Assembly (NCBI GenBank): GCA_027563935.2
Contig: CM050446.2
Location: 121,660,499-121,724,498, forward strand
Origin: Costus lasius
Taxonomy: Eukaryota > Streptophyta > Magnoliopsida > Zingiberales > Costaceae
Reading direction: 5' to 3'
DNA length: 64,000 bases
The notes under the pieces were generated by a model, which made no database searches, was not told where the DNA came from, and saw only the letters and a program-made list of their open reading frames with translations. Within the stretch, counting starts at the first letter, position 1. Each line of letters begins with the position of its first letter. Position numbers and translations under genes: made by a program. This document shows positions 1 to 11,800 of the stretch, in pieces.

Positions 1-1504
1 ACATCCTGCTGAGAGCATCTGGAACCACATTGGAGCGCCCCGGTCTGTGCTCCCAGGTGAAGTCAAATTCAGCGAGGAACTCCTGCCATCTCGCTTGTTT
101 AGGTGAGAGCTTTTTCTGCGTAGCGAAGTATGTGTTGGCGACATTATCCGTCTTCACTACGAAAGCGCTACCGAGAAGATAGATGCGCCAAACTCGAAGG
201 CAGTGGATCACGGCGACCATCTCCTTCTCGTGAGCTGAGTAACGCTGCTCCACCGGACTTAACTTCCGGCTCTCAAATGCCACTGGATGCCCCTCCTGTA
301 AGAGCACTCCACCGATCGCTCTGTCAGAGGCATCGGTATGGACCTCAAAGGGCCGACTGAAGTCCGGCATACGAAGAACCGGCTCACTGGCGATCCTGCG
401 TTTCAACTCTGCAAACGCAGTCTGATGCCGTTCTTGCCATAGCCATGGAGTCTCCTTCCTCAGGAGGTCAGAAAGGGGAGCTGCGATCTTGGAGTAGTCC
501 TGGATAAATTTCCTGTAGAAATTCGCCACTCCCAGGAAAGATCGGAGCTCAGTAGGGGAAGTAGGTGCGGTCCACTCGACGATGGCACGCACCTTCTCAG
601 GATCCATCTGGACAGTGCCATGGCCTACCACATGGCCCAGAAACTGGATCTCAGAAGCAGCAAAGGAGCATTTCTCCCTCTTCACATACAGCTGGTGTTC
701 CCTCAGTCTCTGAAACACCAATCTCAGATGCTGCAAATGCTCCTCCATCGTGGCCGAGTACACCATGATATCATCAAGGTAGACGACTACAAAATCGTCT
801 AGCAACTGTGTCAGAACATTATTCATCAGGTGGGAGAAGGTAGCCGGCGCATTGGTTAAGCCAAATGGCATAACCAAGAACTCGAAGGCGCCGTACCGGG
901 TGACACAGGCTGTCTTCGCCTCATCTCCCTCAGCTATGCGGACCTGCCAATAGCTTGATCTCAAATCAAGCTTGGTGAAGACAGTAGCGCCCGCTAGTCT
1001 GTCGATGAGGTCCTGGATATGTGGGATCGGGTATCTGTTCCTGATGGTGATCTTATTTAAGGCACGGTAGTCAACACAGAAGCGAAGACTACCGTCCTTT
1101 TTCTTTTGAAACAGCACAGGAGCACCAAATGGAGACTTGGAGGGTTGGATGAACCCAGCTGCCAAGAGTTCATCCAACTGCTTCCTCAGCTCTACGAGCT
1201 CTGCAGGAGGCATGCGGTATGGGGGTCGGAAAGAAGGAGCTGCCCCAGGAACCAACTCAATGCGGTGATCAATCGCACGTCTGGGAGGAAGCTCCTTAGG
1301 TAGCTCAGGCGGAAGAAGATCCTGGAACTCCTCAAGTAAATTCTTCACTTCCGCTGGTACGTCGTCTGGACCTTCTACAGGGGCCGTCACCCATGTAGCC
1401 AGAAAGGTCCGCTCGCCCCGACGTAAGCCTGTCTCAAGAGTAGCAGCCGATATGTATGTACTCTGAGCCTTCCCTGGTCGTACTGACTTATCCGACCCAG
1501 CCAA
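1..1504 (-). pseudogene. pol: Ty3/gypsy reverse transcriptase and RNase H region of pol (partial)
   Basis: The minus-strand frame stays open from 1504 to the window edge and translates to a typical gypsy RT. Visible are the KLDLRSSYWQVRI block, the MPFGLTNAP block, the YLDD catalytic motif (in VVVYLDDIMVYS) and the FLGVANFYRKFI thumb region. RNase H follows, with VHTDASD and the KTDN block, ending near PDALSRM at the edge. The frame is the same as the upstream gag-protease frame, from which it is separated only by a TAG at 1505-1507. It is part of the polyprotein rather than a host gene. It has no start codon of its own. Confidence 0.92.
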
Positions 1505-2992
1505 CTATAGGCAACGAACAAAGCAAGGGTATCTCTCATCCATCACCTGGACACCCTTTAGATGAGGGACTATAGCAGCCTTCATCTTCTGTATCAACTC
1601 CAAGCCGACGATAACATCATAATCGTCCATCTGAACCACGCGTACATGGTTCTTACCCTTCCACTCCCCGAAGACAAGAGGAACATCATAGGATATTCCT
1701 GCGATCTGCCGCTCCTCAGCGTTGATCGTCTTGAAGCGGTCCTGAGCAGGGGACATGCTCAGCCCTAGCCGCGTCGCCATGCCATGAGCCACAAAAACAT
1801 GAGATGCACCACTATCGATCATGGCATGAACTCGATGTGAGTTCACCCTCATCTCCACGTACATCAACTTGGTCTTCATTGTGGTGGAAGTAGCAATGGC
1901 ATTGATCACCAAAGGATTCACAGTGATCAGAGGATCTTCAGATTGGGCAGCCTCCCGCTGAACAATGGCTGCAAGTGTATCTCCCCGAGGACAATCACGC
2001 ATGCGATGAGGACCTCGGCAAAGGAAACACTTCAGCTGTTGCTTGGGAGCGCCCCTAGGAGGAGAACCGGCTGGTATGGCTTTCTTCTGGCCGGTTCCTG
2101 AAGAGGTAGCTCCTCCTTTTCCCTGCTTCTTCTTATACCCACCCTTGGGTCCTGGAGCTGGACGCTTCCCCTTATTCCTCTGAGGGGAACGTGACTTAGA
2201 TGGACCAGAGGAGATAGGGGCAGATTGCTTCCTATCCCTCAAATCCACTAAGGAATCAGCTACGGCCATAGCCTCTTTGAGAGTTAATGGGCTATGTCTC
2301 CTAACTTCCAACTGTGCTCATGTCTGCATCCTCTCTAAGAAGAAGTACAAGCGATCCTCTTCTTCCATTCGTGGTATTTCGAGCATGGCGGCAGAGTAAG
2401 CTCGAACATACTCACGAACTGTCCCCGTGTGTCTGATCTTATGTAAAGAGTCTCTAGCAGTCTTTGAAGTGTGTGTCGGCAGGAACTGGTTCTTCAGTTC
2501 AGCTTTCAACTCATCCCATGAGATGTCACGTGGCACCTCTTCTCCCGGAGGGGTCACTAAGGTACGCCACCAGAGCTTGGCGTCACCCGTCAGATATGCC
2601 GAACACAGCTGCGCTCTCTCATAATCAGGCACCTGAGCAGTCCTGAAATACTGCTCCATATCCCAAAGGAAATTCTCAAGTTCCTTTGCACTGCGTACCC
2701 CACTGAAAGTAGAGGGCTCGGGAACGCGCACTCTAGTGGTCTGCGGCTGGGAACTCCCAGCGCCTGTGGCTGAAGTAGAAGCACGGGCAGCAGCCTGCCC
2801 CTTCAAACCAGCCACCTCCAATGCAAGTCCACCAAGGGCACTGGAGAGACGTGCCAACTCAGAATCCAGGCGGGTCCCAACGGACTCGACCGCCGACCGA
2901 AGTGCCTCGAGACGCTCCATGATCGTAGCGTCTCCATCGAAGTTCCCTATCGCAGTCTCCAAGTGGGAGATGCGCTCTGCAGCTGTAACCAT
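1505..2992 (-). pseudogene. gag-pro: Ty3/gypsy gag and aspartic protease, interrupted by a stop codon
   Basis: The ATG at 2992 opens a gag frame with a capsid segment (AKLWWRTLVTPPGEE, then the FLPTHTSKTARD region), typical of retrotransposon gag. A TGA at 2318-2320 interrupts it after residue 224. Reading resumes in the same frame with a Lys/Gly-rich stretch, a zinc knuckle (C-x2-C-x3-H-x4-C in CFLCRGPHRMRDC) and a protease whose active site reads MIDSGASH. A second in-frame stop, TAG at 1505-1507, precedes RT. The TGA would be CGA or TGG by a single change, so I read it as decay. A leader of about 225 bases separates the ATG from the primer-binding site. Confidence 0.9.
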
Positions 2993-3218
2993 TGTGATCG
3001 TGAGAAGTAACTCTGAAGTTCTGCTGGTGGAATGAGATCTGATGGTCTGACCTCTGGGTGCACTGCAAAGAGCTAAGTAGTGCTCGGTCTGTGTCGGAAC
3101 TGAGTGATCAGTGAAGAGGCTGAGAGACTACGCCCCGGCGCTAGGCACCGACGTACGCACCCTCCAAACAGCGTACACCGACGTCGATATCCCTGACAAT
3201 AGACTTACACAAACTTAA

Positions 3219-3230
3219 GCTCTGATACCG
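3219..3230 (-). other. Primer-binding site of the gypsy element (tRNA-iMet type)
   Basis: On the minus strand the sequence just inside the LTR reads CGGTATCAGAGC. This matches the plant initiator-Met tRNA primer site TGGTATCAGAGC at 11 of 12 positions. It fixes the element's orientation and the inner LTR border. Confidence 0.85.
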
Positions 3231-3233
3231 GTT

Positions 3234-5025
3234 TGTTATGGGCAAATTTATTTTTTTTATAATAAACTTAACCACAACCGGCAGATCCCCTCGCGGAGAT
3301 CTCAGCCCTACACTAGAGTGGCCCGCGACCGGTTAGGATCGCGTTGCGGAAGCTGGCCCAGCACTTTTACAAGTCCTCACACCACGTGCGTGAAGGGTTC
3401 GGTATGAATACCGCCCCTCGGACACGAATACAAATCTCTCAACTGTGTCAAAGTGATGGAGACTCTCCAAACACTTTGCACTCACAGAAATTTCCTCAGC
3501 CCGCGCTCCTTTCTCTACACAGCCGAGATAGGCACCGGCGCGGCCTCAAGCAATCACAAGGGGACGGTGGCGAACACCTTCAAGGGTGCCGGCACACACG
3601 TCCTGGACTTTGCAGGAAAGCAAGCAGTACCTACAAATAAGCACAACCCGCACTACACATATGCGGGCGCAGATAACGCAAAGAACCGTCCGGACGAAAA
3701 GCCACACGAAGTCCGGACGGCGGTAAAGTCTCTATCCACTACACACGAGAAACCCGTCCTACTACCACTACACACGATAGATCCGGGGAGGGTTTACCCT
3801 TGTAGCGTGCCACCACTCCACGAGCCGAGCCCACCGAGATCCTCCGAGAAGCCGCGTCGGAAAGTCCGGTCGGAGACGAAGCGAGACGCGCGTACGAACC
3901 CGCGCGACGGAACTTCCCTCCTCTTCCCGTTCGCGTCCGCTCGCGTCCGAACAGAGCGACTTCGGTCGGAACAGGGGAGGCACGTCCTCCTCCGTCCGTC
4001 ACCGTCCGGCCACCGAATCCCCGCCGGAAGGTCGGGATCTGGTCGCCCGTGAACGGAGAAGCCGCCGCCGGAGTATTGTCGCCGGAGGAGTCGCCGCCGA
4101 CGAGAATTTCTACCCAATGGAAGCTGTGGCTGCGTTGAACCGGCGATCGAAAAATCCGATCGCTCTCCCGCGTCTGGCTGCCGGCGCCGGAGGAGATAGT
4201 CTCCTCGTTACCTCAGGGCACCAGTGAGTTGATCTGAGAGGGAACGCCGACGAGTCCACGGCCGGAGCCTCGTCGCCGACGCCAAACAAGATGCTCTGTT
4301 CCCAGATCTGAATCTCGCCGAGAGTTCGTCGTCGCCAGACCTTGCTCAAGCTCCAATCTCGCTTGATTGCAACCACCCCTCGACGAGGATGGGATTTCCA
4401 TCTTCGTCGACCACGCAACCGCGATCTCCGCCGGTGATTGGCCGGAGATCTCGCTTCCACCGGGGCGACCTCCAATCGTCGCCCTGGGCTCGTCCACGTC
4501 AGAGTCCACGCCCGATTTCGCTGCCAACGTCTTCGCCACGGAGGCACGAGTCGCCAGCCACCTTCCTTTTCCGGTGATCCCCCTCCAGCTGGCCGGAATC
4601 GGCGCCGGAGACAGCGCAGGTGGAGAGGAGGTGAAGAACAGGGGAATTTTCCCCTTCGCGTGCGAGCGAAACACCGTCGACCGGATTGAACCGGCTGAAC
4701 CGGTTCGGTTCAGCCTGGAAGATGGGTTCAGGTCCGGTTCAAGGCTGATTCGACCTCAGAATCGCCCCACGGTTGACCCTCCTCGATGCACACGCTCGCA
4801 AGCTCGTGCGAGAGGGTCTGGGGTCCATGGGTCGAGTTAGAAGCCCACATCCACGTGTGAACCCACACTCCGTGGTTTGACTCAACCCTCGCCCTATGGA
4901 CTTGTGTCAGCCTCAGTGACACAATCGCACACCCGAGTCGTCCAACACGGCTGATGACGAGGGGTCCCGCCATCGCTCCATCTCGGTGTGCTTTGTGATT
5001 TGTGCTAAATCCCGGGAGCATCACA
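3234..5025 (-). repeat. 5' LTR of the gypsy element, about 1.79 kb
   Basis: On the plus strand the LTR runs from TGTTATG (3234) to CATCACA (5025). The two ends form an imperfect 7-base inverted repeat (TGT[T/G]ATG) with the canonical TG...CA termini. The inner end lies 3-4 bases from the primer-binding site. The middle part (about 3500-4900) is GC-rich and shows many overlapping open frames on both strands. None resembles a known protein, and I treat them as compositional accidents. The base following the LTR starts with CTAAT, half of a possible target duplication whose partner is outside the window. Confidence 0.85.
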
Positions 5026-5766
5026 CTAATAATCTCTATAATTTTATCTCAATCTCTATAATTTAATTTTTATTATATATTATTAATTTAGTTAGAAATA
5101 ATTATATTTACACTTATTGCAAATACTAACAATCAATATGTATATATTTATTCTTTTGTTTTTATTTTAATTTTAAAAATTTATATTGATTAATATATCT
5201 AATTTTATATTTAACTTTTTTGATTTTTACTCTATATCTATAGCTGCGAAAAAAAAGTAAAATAATAAATCCCAAATCCCACCCTTTGTCATCGTCGCGC
5301 GAAGGGATTGGGATTTGAGAGACCTTCGATGCCATTGTTTTGGCGCCTTGCTGACGACCTTCGCTGTTGAAATGCTCGACGTGAGCAATAGTGGCCATAA
5401 GGCCTTGGACGAGCGATGACGAGCATTAGACGGTGCGACAAATGATGCTCTAGATAGCAGACGAGGGTGACGAACGGGGATGAGCGAAACTATCATAAAT
5501 TTTGCCTAGTCATACTTTTTCCATCATAAAATTATTATGATGGTCTTTTTATGTAACTTTGTCCCCTTAATTTTGCTCTTATTGTTTTATGTTTTAATAA
5601 GGCCCTTTATACAACTTTGTTCCTTTTATTTTAGATTATCTATAATAATATTTATTTAATTATTACGTTAACAAAATATAATATAATCGCTTAAAGCACA
5701 ATAACAAAATCACTCTACTTCTATTTCTTAATAATACCGTCTTTATTTATTAAATGGAAACGGCTT
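5026..5766. other. Intergenic AT-rich spacer between gypsy LTR and URB2
   Basis: This spacer is very AT-rich apart from a GC-richer island at about 5270-5490. I see no protein-like frame and no clear transposon ends. Its right part must contain the URB2 promoter, but no convincing TATA box is evident, which is common for housekeeping genes. Confidence 0.5.
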
Positions 5767-5768
5767 AA

Positions 5769-5777
5769 AAACCCTAA
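5769..5777 (+). promoter_or_regulatory. Telo-box (AAACCCTAA) just upstream of URB2
   Basis: AAACCCTAA occurs 44 bases before the URB2 ATG, with a second partial copy (AAACCCT) at 5783-5789. The telo-box is known from promoters of plant ribosomal-protein and ribosome-biogenesis genes, where it sits near the transcription start. Its presence fits the inferred function of the gene downstream. The match is exact, but a 9-base motif can occur by chance. Confidence 0.55.
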
Positions 5778-5820
5778 TCTCGAAACCCTGCTCCTGCTCC
5801 TCAGTGCCTCGAGCTTGGCC

Positions 5821-8800
5821 ATGGCGAACGCGGACCATGTCTCCGACAACCCGAGTACTAGCAGACGAAAACGATCTCACCTTCATGACTCAGAATACCC
5901 AGAACGAGATGGAGCTGCGGTCCTGGACCTGCGGAAAAAAAGCAGAACCAGTAGCAATGGAGCTTGGGCGAATCTCGATCTCGTCCTAACTCTCCAGAGA
6001 AAAGATATTTCCCTAGAAAGGTCCGTAATTCCACCCGACTATTGTAAATTCTCTTCTTTCAGATTTGGTAGTCTGAGTTGGTTCAATCCGGCTGAGGTTT
6101 GTGGTGCAGCAAGATCAAGATTGCTTTTGATTACGTGAAGTCGATTGGTGATGGTGACGATCGAGGTCCGGAGGTTGTTCGGCTTCCTCGATTGGTGTCC
6201 TTTCTCATAGACTGGATTCAGCCCACTTTAATCGCTTCAGAAAGTGGCAAAAGAGACTCTGAACTTTGTGATCCTTGTTTGGATTATAGATGTTGGGTTG
6301 TCCTCCAATTTTGCTTGCAGAAGTCATGTGCCAATGTTTCGTCCAATCTACTGCGAGCCGTTACCCGCGTCCTGCAGCATGCATTGCTTCAGATTGCTGG
6401 TGATAGCTTATTGCACGGGGAAGAGTTCTCTCTTTTATTTAATCATGTTTTTGAGTGCCTCTCTGTGCTCTTATCCCATTGCAGAGCTTTCCACAGTTCT
6501 GGTGTTGAACTCTGGGTGTCATGCGCTGTCGAGGTTGTTAATCTTGTCTGCAAGGTTCTGACAAATGATGAACTCAGGACTTCCAATGCCGAAGTCCTTT
6601 TAAGCCTTTCAAGCCTTCTCCTTGAGCACTTTTCCATCTTCCTCAGGTTTCACCCAAACCCCAGAAATGTCTTTCGTGCCTTTATCGACAGGTTGCTTGA
6701 GCCATTGCTCGAATTGTTGGTATTATTGCAGTTAAGGGTGAATGGAGGGAAATGCAAAAAAGAGGATAGCCTATTAAGGATGGTCAATGAAATTTTGTCA
6801 AGTGGAGTATTTCATCCAGCACATATTAGTGGGTTTTTAAGCTTAAGGAGCTCAAATGCAGAGGAAGAAGGAAGACGACAGAAGAGCATTAATGAGAGTT
6901 ATCACAGACACCTCTTTCAAAGATTAGAGAAGATGATTGCAGACAAGAAGGCAGTGCCGCTTGGAGGCTTCGGGTACCTGCTTTGTTTGTTGATCAGTAA
7001 GGCTAAGAACCATAAAGTCACTAATTTGTCATCTAAGGTTAATGATGCTTCAGGGAAGATTCCACAGATCAAGGAAGAAGATGAGAAAACCAGCAAACCA
7101 CTATTTGGAATATTCATTCAGTTCTTAGAACCTCTAGTGCTTGAGTGTAAAAGGTGCACAGAGCTTGATCGCTCGCAGGATGAAGAGATCCTAGAACTCA
7201 AGTTAATTGAAGGTCACTGTATGCTGAAGTCTGTGAATGAAATCCTTGCAAGTTTTGTTGCTGAGAAAATATATGTACCCACAGAGGATAATTCTGAAGA
7301 GTCGCATTTTAATTTTTTGAAAAAGGTCTATGACATATTTTTTTCTGTTTCTGCAAAAATTTATCTATTTTGGTTGTCAATGCTACACAAGGACAATGTA
7401 GGGATTAAAAGAATTTTGCCACTGGTAGCAAAGGAGATTTTTGTTGCAGTTGGATATCTTTTGGAAGCTGAATACAAGGCTATTGGGAATAACCTTGTAG
7501 AACTATGGTTAATGATATTATCATACTTGACCATTCAGATGCATTTAGGCGACACAAAGACTTGCTCTTTGTTAGTTTCTGAGATTTTAAAACTCAGCGT
7601 TCGACTAATTAATATCTACAGCGAGCTTCGTCAGGTTAGTTGGAAATATGCCACATTACTGCTACAGTGAATAATAAAATTTTATTTTAAGATATTCTAA
7701 TATTTCTTCCATTTTTATTTCTGAAAAGCATATCCACATCTATTATTTGTGTGAAAAAAAATGTTTAGTGTCAAGTTGCTAACTGACGACAGTGACTACA
7801 AATTATCATTCTAATGTACAGAAAAACCTGAATGTACGTTAGTGATGCTGTTGCGGTTGGCTTTTAGAATGATATGTTTTCAATACATTTTTTGACATTG
7901 TGCTGCCTGAGTTAGAAGTTTTGGAAATGGATTGCAGTTGCTAAATAGTTTTTCTAGAGTGTGTGCTTTGGTTGACATGATTATAATCACGAGTAAAAAT
8001 TTGATTTTGTGTCTCTGAACTCAAGTGTTCAATCTTATTAATCCCATTGAAAATTTAGGTAATGGTAGAATTACATAATATTTTCTAGTCACTTTCTCAG
8101 ATGACTTTTGTCTACAATTCCTGGCTTCTAATCAGTCTTCCTTAACTTGTTTTTTTTGTTGTTTTCTCATTTCAGCGTTAGGTTAGAAATATCCCCTCCT
8201 AGTTCTGAATGTCAAGCTCAATTCCCGATACCTCATCTTGTTCATTTTTTCTTTCCTCTCTGCAAATATAAGTCATTTCACTTTTGAATTAATAGTATCT
8301 TATATTCACCTCTAATAGTTAGCTCCATTTTTATCCAAATAATTTAATCTAATATTTTATATAGTTTGAGATTAATTTCATTTTACCCCTCCTTGGTGTG
8401 GTTGATCATCACTTTATCATATTGTGGTTTATAATGCACTTATCTCTGACATTGCTGTTGGAAATGAGCAGTGGGTTGACGAACACATGACTTGCATCCA
8501 TTTGTAAGTAATTATTGATTATTAGTTGCTGAAAATTTCTTCTTGCGTTTTAATTGCACTATAGTGCTGTTTTCCTTTTATGTATATTTTTAATGACACT
8601 ATAGTGCTGTTTTTTCTTTATGTATATTAATTGTCAAACTATTGCTATTATCTTTATTTTTCAACTTGAGCTTAGCATGCATAGATTAAGCATGAGATGT
8701 CATGTCACCATGTAAATGACCTCTACTGTGTTTGGGTTTATGATTTTAGTACATCACTTAAATAGATCATGTTCAACTTTATAATTTTAGCATGTTTACT

Positions 8801-11800
8801 TAAATGAAGTGTGCTTGGGGTTAGGTTCGTTTTGTTTGTTTTTCATGAATGACACGACATAAAACACAACTTTCCAATCCATATTGCACCCCTTTTATCT
8901 TTTTTATCTTTCTGGTTTTCTTCTTTTCCCAAAACAACCTCCTCAAATCTCCATTCCTTTACCAATATCCCTAGTTTTTTTGTGACTCAGCCTAGGCTAA
9001 GTTGTTGACCCCTCCCACCATGCTGTCCTTGCTACTTCTGCCTGCCATGGCATCTATTGCTGCTAACTGCAACCCACCTCAGCGCTGGTCAATATCGATG
9101 ATGCCCCACTACTACAATGATTACATCTTAATAAAAACAACTTGCTTGCTGCCCACATACAATCCCCACCAATGAAAGCATGTGTCCTTGCTTTTGTGGC
9201 TATAGTTGCCTTTGTGTACTCCATCTATTTCATAAACCACATGCAAATTGTTACTACTTGTGATGCCTGCTTCCTGCCAAATGCATGCATGCAACTTCTT
9301 CCTAGTGACATTTGTGCTTCCGGAATGTACCTCCTCACACATAGACACTTGTGCGACACTGTTTCTTGCATTCATACAACTCTTTGATATGATGACAATC
9401 TCCACCAACACAAGCATTCCATACAACCCCTCCCAGATGGTTGTAGTCAAGGTTATTAGGATCGCGATCCTACCTAGGAACGGTAGAAGCTCCATAGGAT
9501 CGGATCGTAAGATCGGGTCGTAGGATCGTAAGATCCTACAATTATAATATAATAATAATATTTTATAAATTATATGCATGTATTAAAGTATATAATATAA
9601 AGATGTACAAAATACCAATTCTAAAATATAACCATAACATCAACAAGTGATTATAAAAGAAATGTGTCACATACTCACCGTGTATGTTTTTAAAAGTAAA
9701 ATAGTAAACAATAAAGACTAAATGGTGAAGTCTAAGCCAAAATGACATTCAAATTCCAAAATATAAAATAAAGTAAAGAACATCATTGATCACACAAAAA
9801 CTAAAATAAATTTTCTGTAGCTTGAACATCAAAATCTTCATCACTCTCTTCATCCTCCTCATTTATCTCATCCTCATGGTCATGGCCTTCATCCAAATTC
9901 AACTCTAAGTCTTTTGAATGATTAACTTGTTCATTTTCTTCAACAATAGTATTTTCTTCCATATCTTGATTACTAAATTGCACCTCTTCATCTCCAAGTC
10001 TCAACTCATTATCTTCAGATGTGAGAATATCAAGCCAATTATTTGTTGTTGAACTTGGTTGTCCATCTTCCGTCTCTATTATCCATTCATCATCAGAAGG
10101 GAGCTCATCAAAAGTAGCTTCTCTTATTTTGATTTTTCAGTTTCAAGTTATGCATCACAAAAACCAAGTCATTCATCTTATTTTGATGCAATCAATTTCT
10201 TTTCTTCGTATGAACCTATAAAATATAAAATTATACATTAGTTATGCATAAAAAAAACCAATTAATATATTGCTAAATAGATAAATTTGATTTACTAACC
10301 ATTTCAAATATGCTCCAATTTCGCTCACATCCAGAAGAGCTACATGTTAAATTTAAGATTCGAATAGCAAATCTTTGTAGCTCTATACAATCATCACCAT
10401 ATGAATCCCACCATTTTGCAGGAAGTTTAGTCGCTCTGGCCAAGATTGCAGCTTCAATACCAAATAATCCTTTTGCTTTCTTGAAATCTTCAAGCTACAA
10501 ATCAATCTTCCTTCTTTCATCAAGAGAAGGGATCATTCTTGCTAGACAATTATATAGTCCTCTTTTCACTTCAGCATCTGGTTTGAAGTTTGAACTATAA
10601 TGAAGTTGGGGATTTAAATAGTAGGCAGCTGCATGCAAGGGCCTGTGCAATTGTATATCCCATCTATTATCAATAAATTCCCAAATAGGCTCATATCTGT
10701 TGAAAAGACAATTGAAAAAAGTTAAAGACATAAATACTAAAACTTAGATAACTAGAATTTAAGGTTACCTCTTCTTGATATTATTAAAATTTGATTGAAT
10801 CTTTTCTTTTGCTCGATCCATCTCCTCATAAATAAAGCCCATGGCTGGTTTCTCATCTGAATCAACTAATCGAAGCACTTTAATAAGTGGAAATGCTGCT
10901 TTAAGGCATGTCAAAATGTCCCTCCAAAATTTACTATCCAAAATAACTTGCTGAATTTTGTTTCCCTTCATCAAGTGTTGCAAACTTGCATGCCTGCCAT
11001 TAAGTAGAAGTGAACATATTTATCAAAGAACCTTTTAAGGGCCTGTTTGGCCCCACTGTGAATAACTTTATAACTGTGCTAAACTGCGCTGTACTGTACT
11101 GTGCTGCACTGTCAAAGTTTATAAGATATTTGGTTAATAACTTTTTAACCACTGTCAAAATCTAAAATAATAAATAAATATATTTTTTAAAATTATTTAA
11201 AATAATAATATATTTTATTTTCCTTTTGTGTTCAAATTTTAAATTATTTAAAATAATAATACCTAAAATTTTAAATAAAATTATGTAAATTACTTTTTTG
11301 GAGAAGCAGAAGCTGTAAAAGCATCAAATTGTAGCTTTCACAACTTCTGCTTTTTTGCTGCTTTTTTTTGCTTCTGCTTTCAATTACCAAACAGTTTTCT
11401 AACTGCTTTTTACTTAAAAGCTAATTATAATTAGCTTCGAAGCGGGGCCAAACAGGCTCTAAATCACTAAGGCATCCCAAAATTAAGTATGATGTGGCAA
11501 ATCGAGTTCTTGCTAGCCTAATTAGATCTCTCCCTTTTGTAAAATGTCTTAACATTGAAATCAGTAAGGTTTTTGAATAAATAAATGAAGTAATTTTTTT
11601 TCCTTTACAAATGGTCAATCGGTGAGTGCTAATTTTTTTTTCCAAATCTTCAAGAATTAAATCTATACAATGTGCAGCACATGGTGTCCAAAATAATCTT
11701 TTTCTCTTTTGCATCAACATCTCTCAAGCAGTCTTGTAATTTGCCGCATTATCAGTGATGATTTGTACAACATTATCTTCTCCAACTTTCTCAACAACCT

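Larger units (their letters stand above)
1..5025 (-). mobile_element. Ty3/gypsy LTR retrotransposon, 5' half (Tekay/Del-like), truncated by window edge
   Basis: Read on the minus strand the order is LTR, primer-binding site, gag, protease, reverse transcriptase and RNase H. Integrase and the second LTR would lie left of base 1. The order protease-RT-RNase H without an integrase before RT is that of Ty3/gypsy. The gag zinc knuckle (CFLC...H...C spacing) and the long LTR resemble the Tekay/Del chromovirus lineage, but the chromodomain that would prove this is outside the window. Two in-frame stop codons make it probably non-functional. With only one LTR visible, its age cannot be estimated here. 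Confidence 0.9.

Noticed and set aside
4110..4840. Several overlapping open frames of 80-157 codons on both strands
   Set aside because: They lie inside the GC-rich middle of the gypsy LTR, overlap one another in different frames and show no domain; base composition explains them.
6063..6109. Alternative acceptor (TTTCAG at 6057-6062) for URB2 exon 2
   Set aside because: It has a better pyrimidine tract but shifts the frame and leads to a stop at 6138; the acceptor at 6109 keeps the 2071-codon frame.
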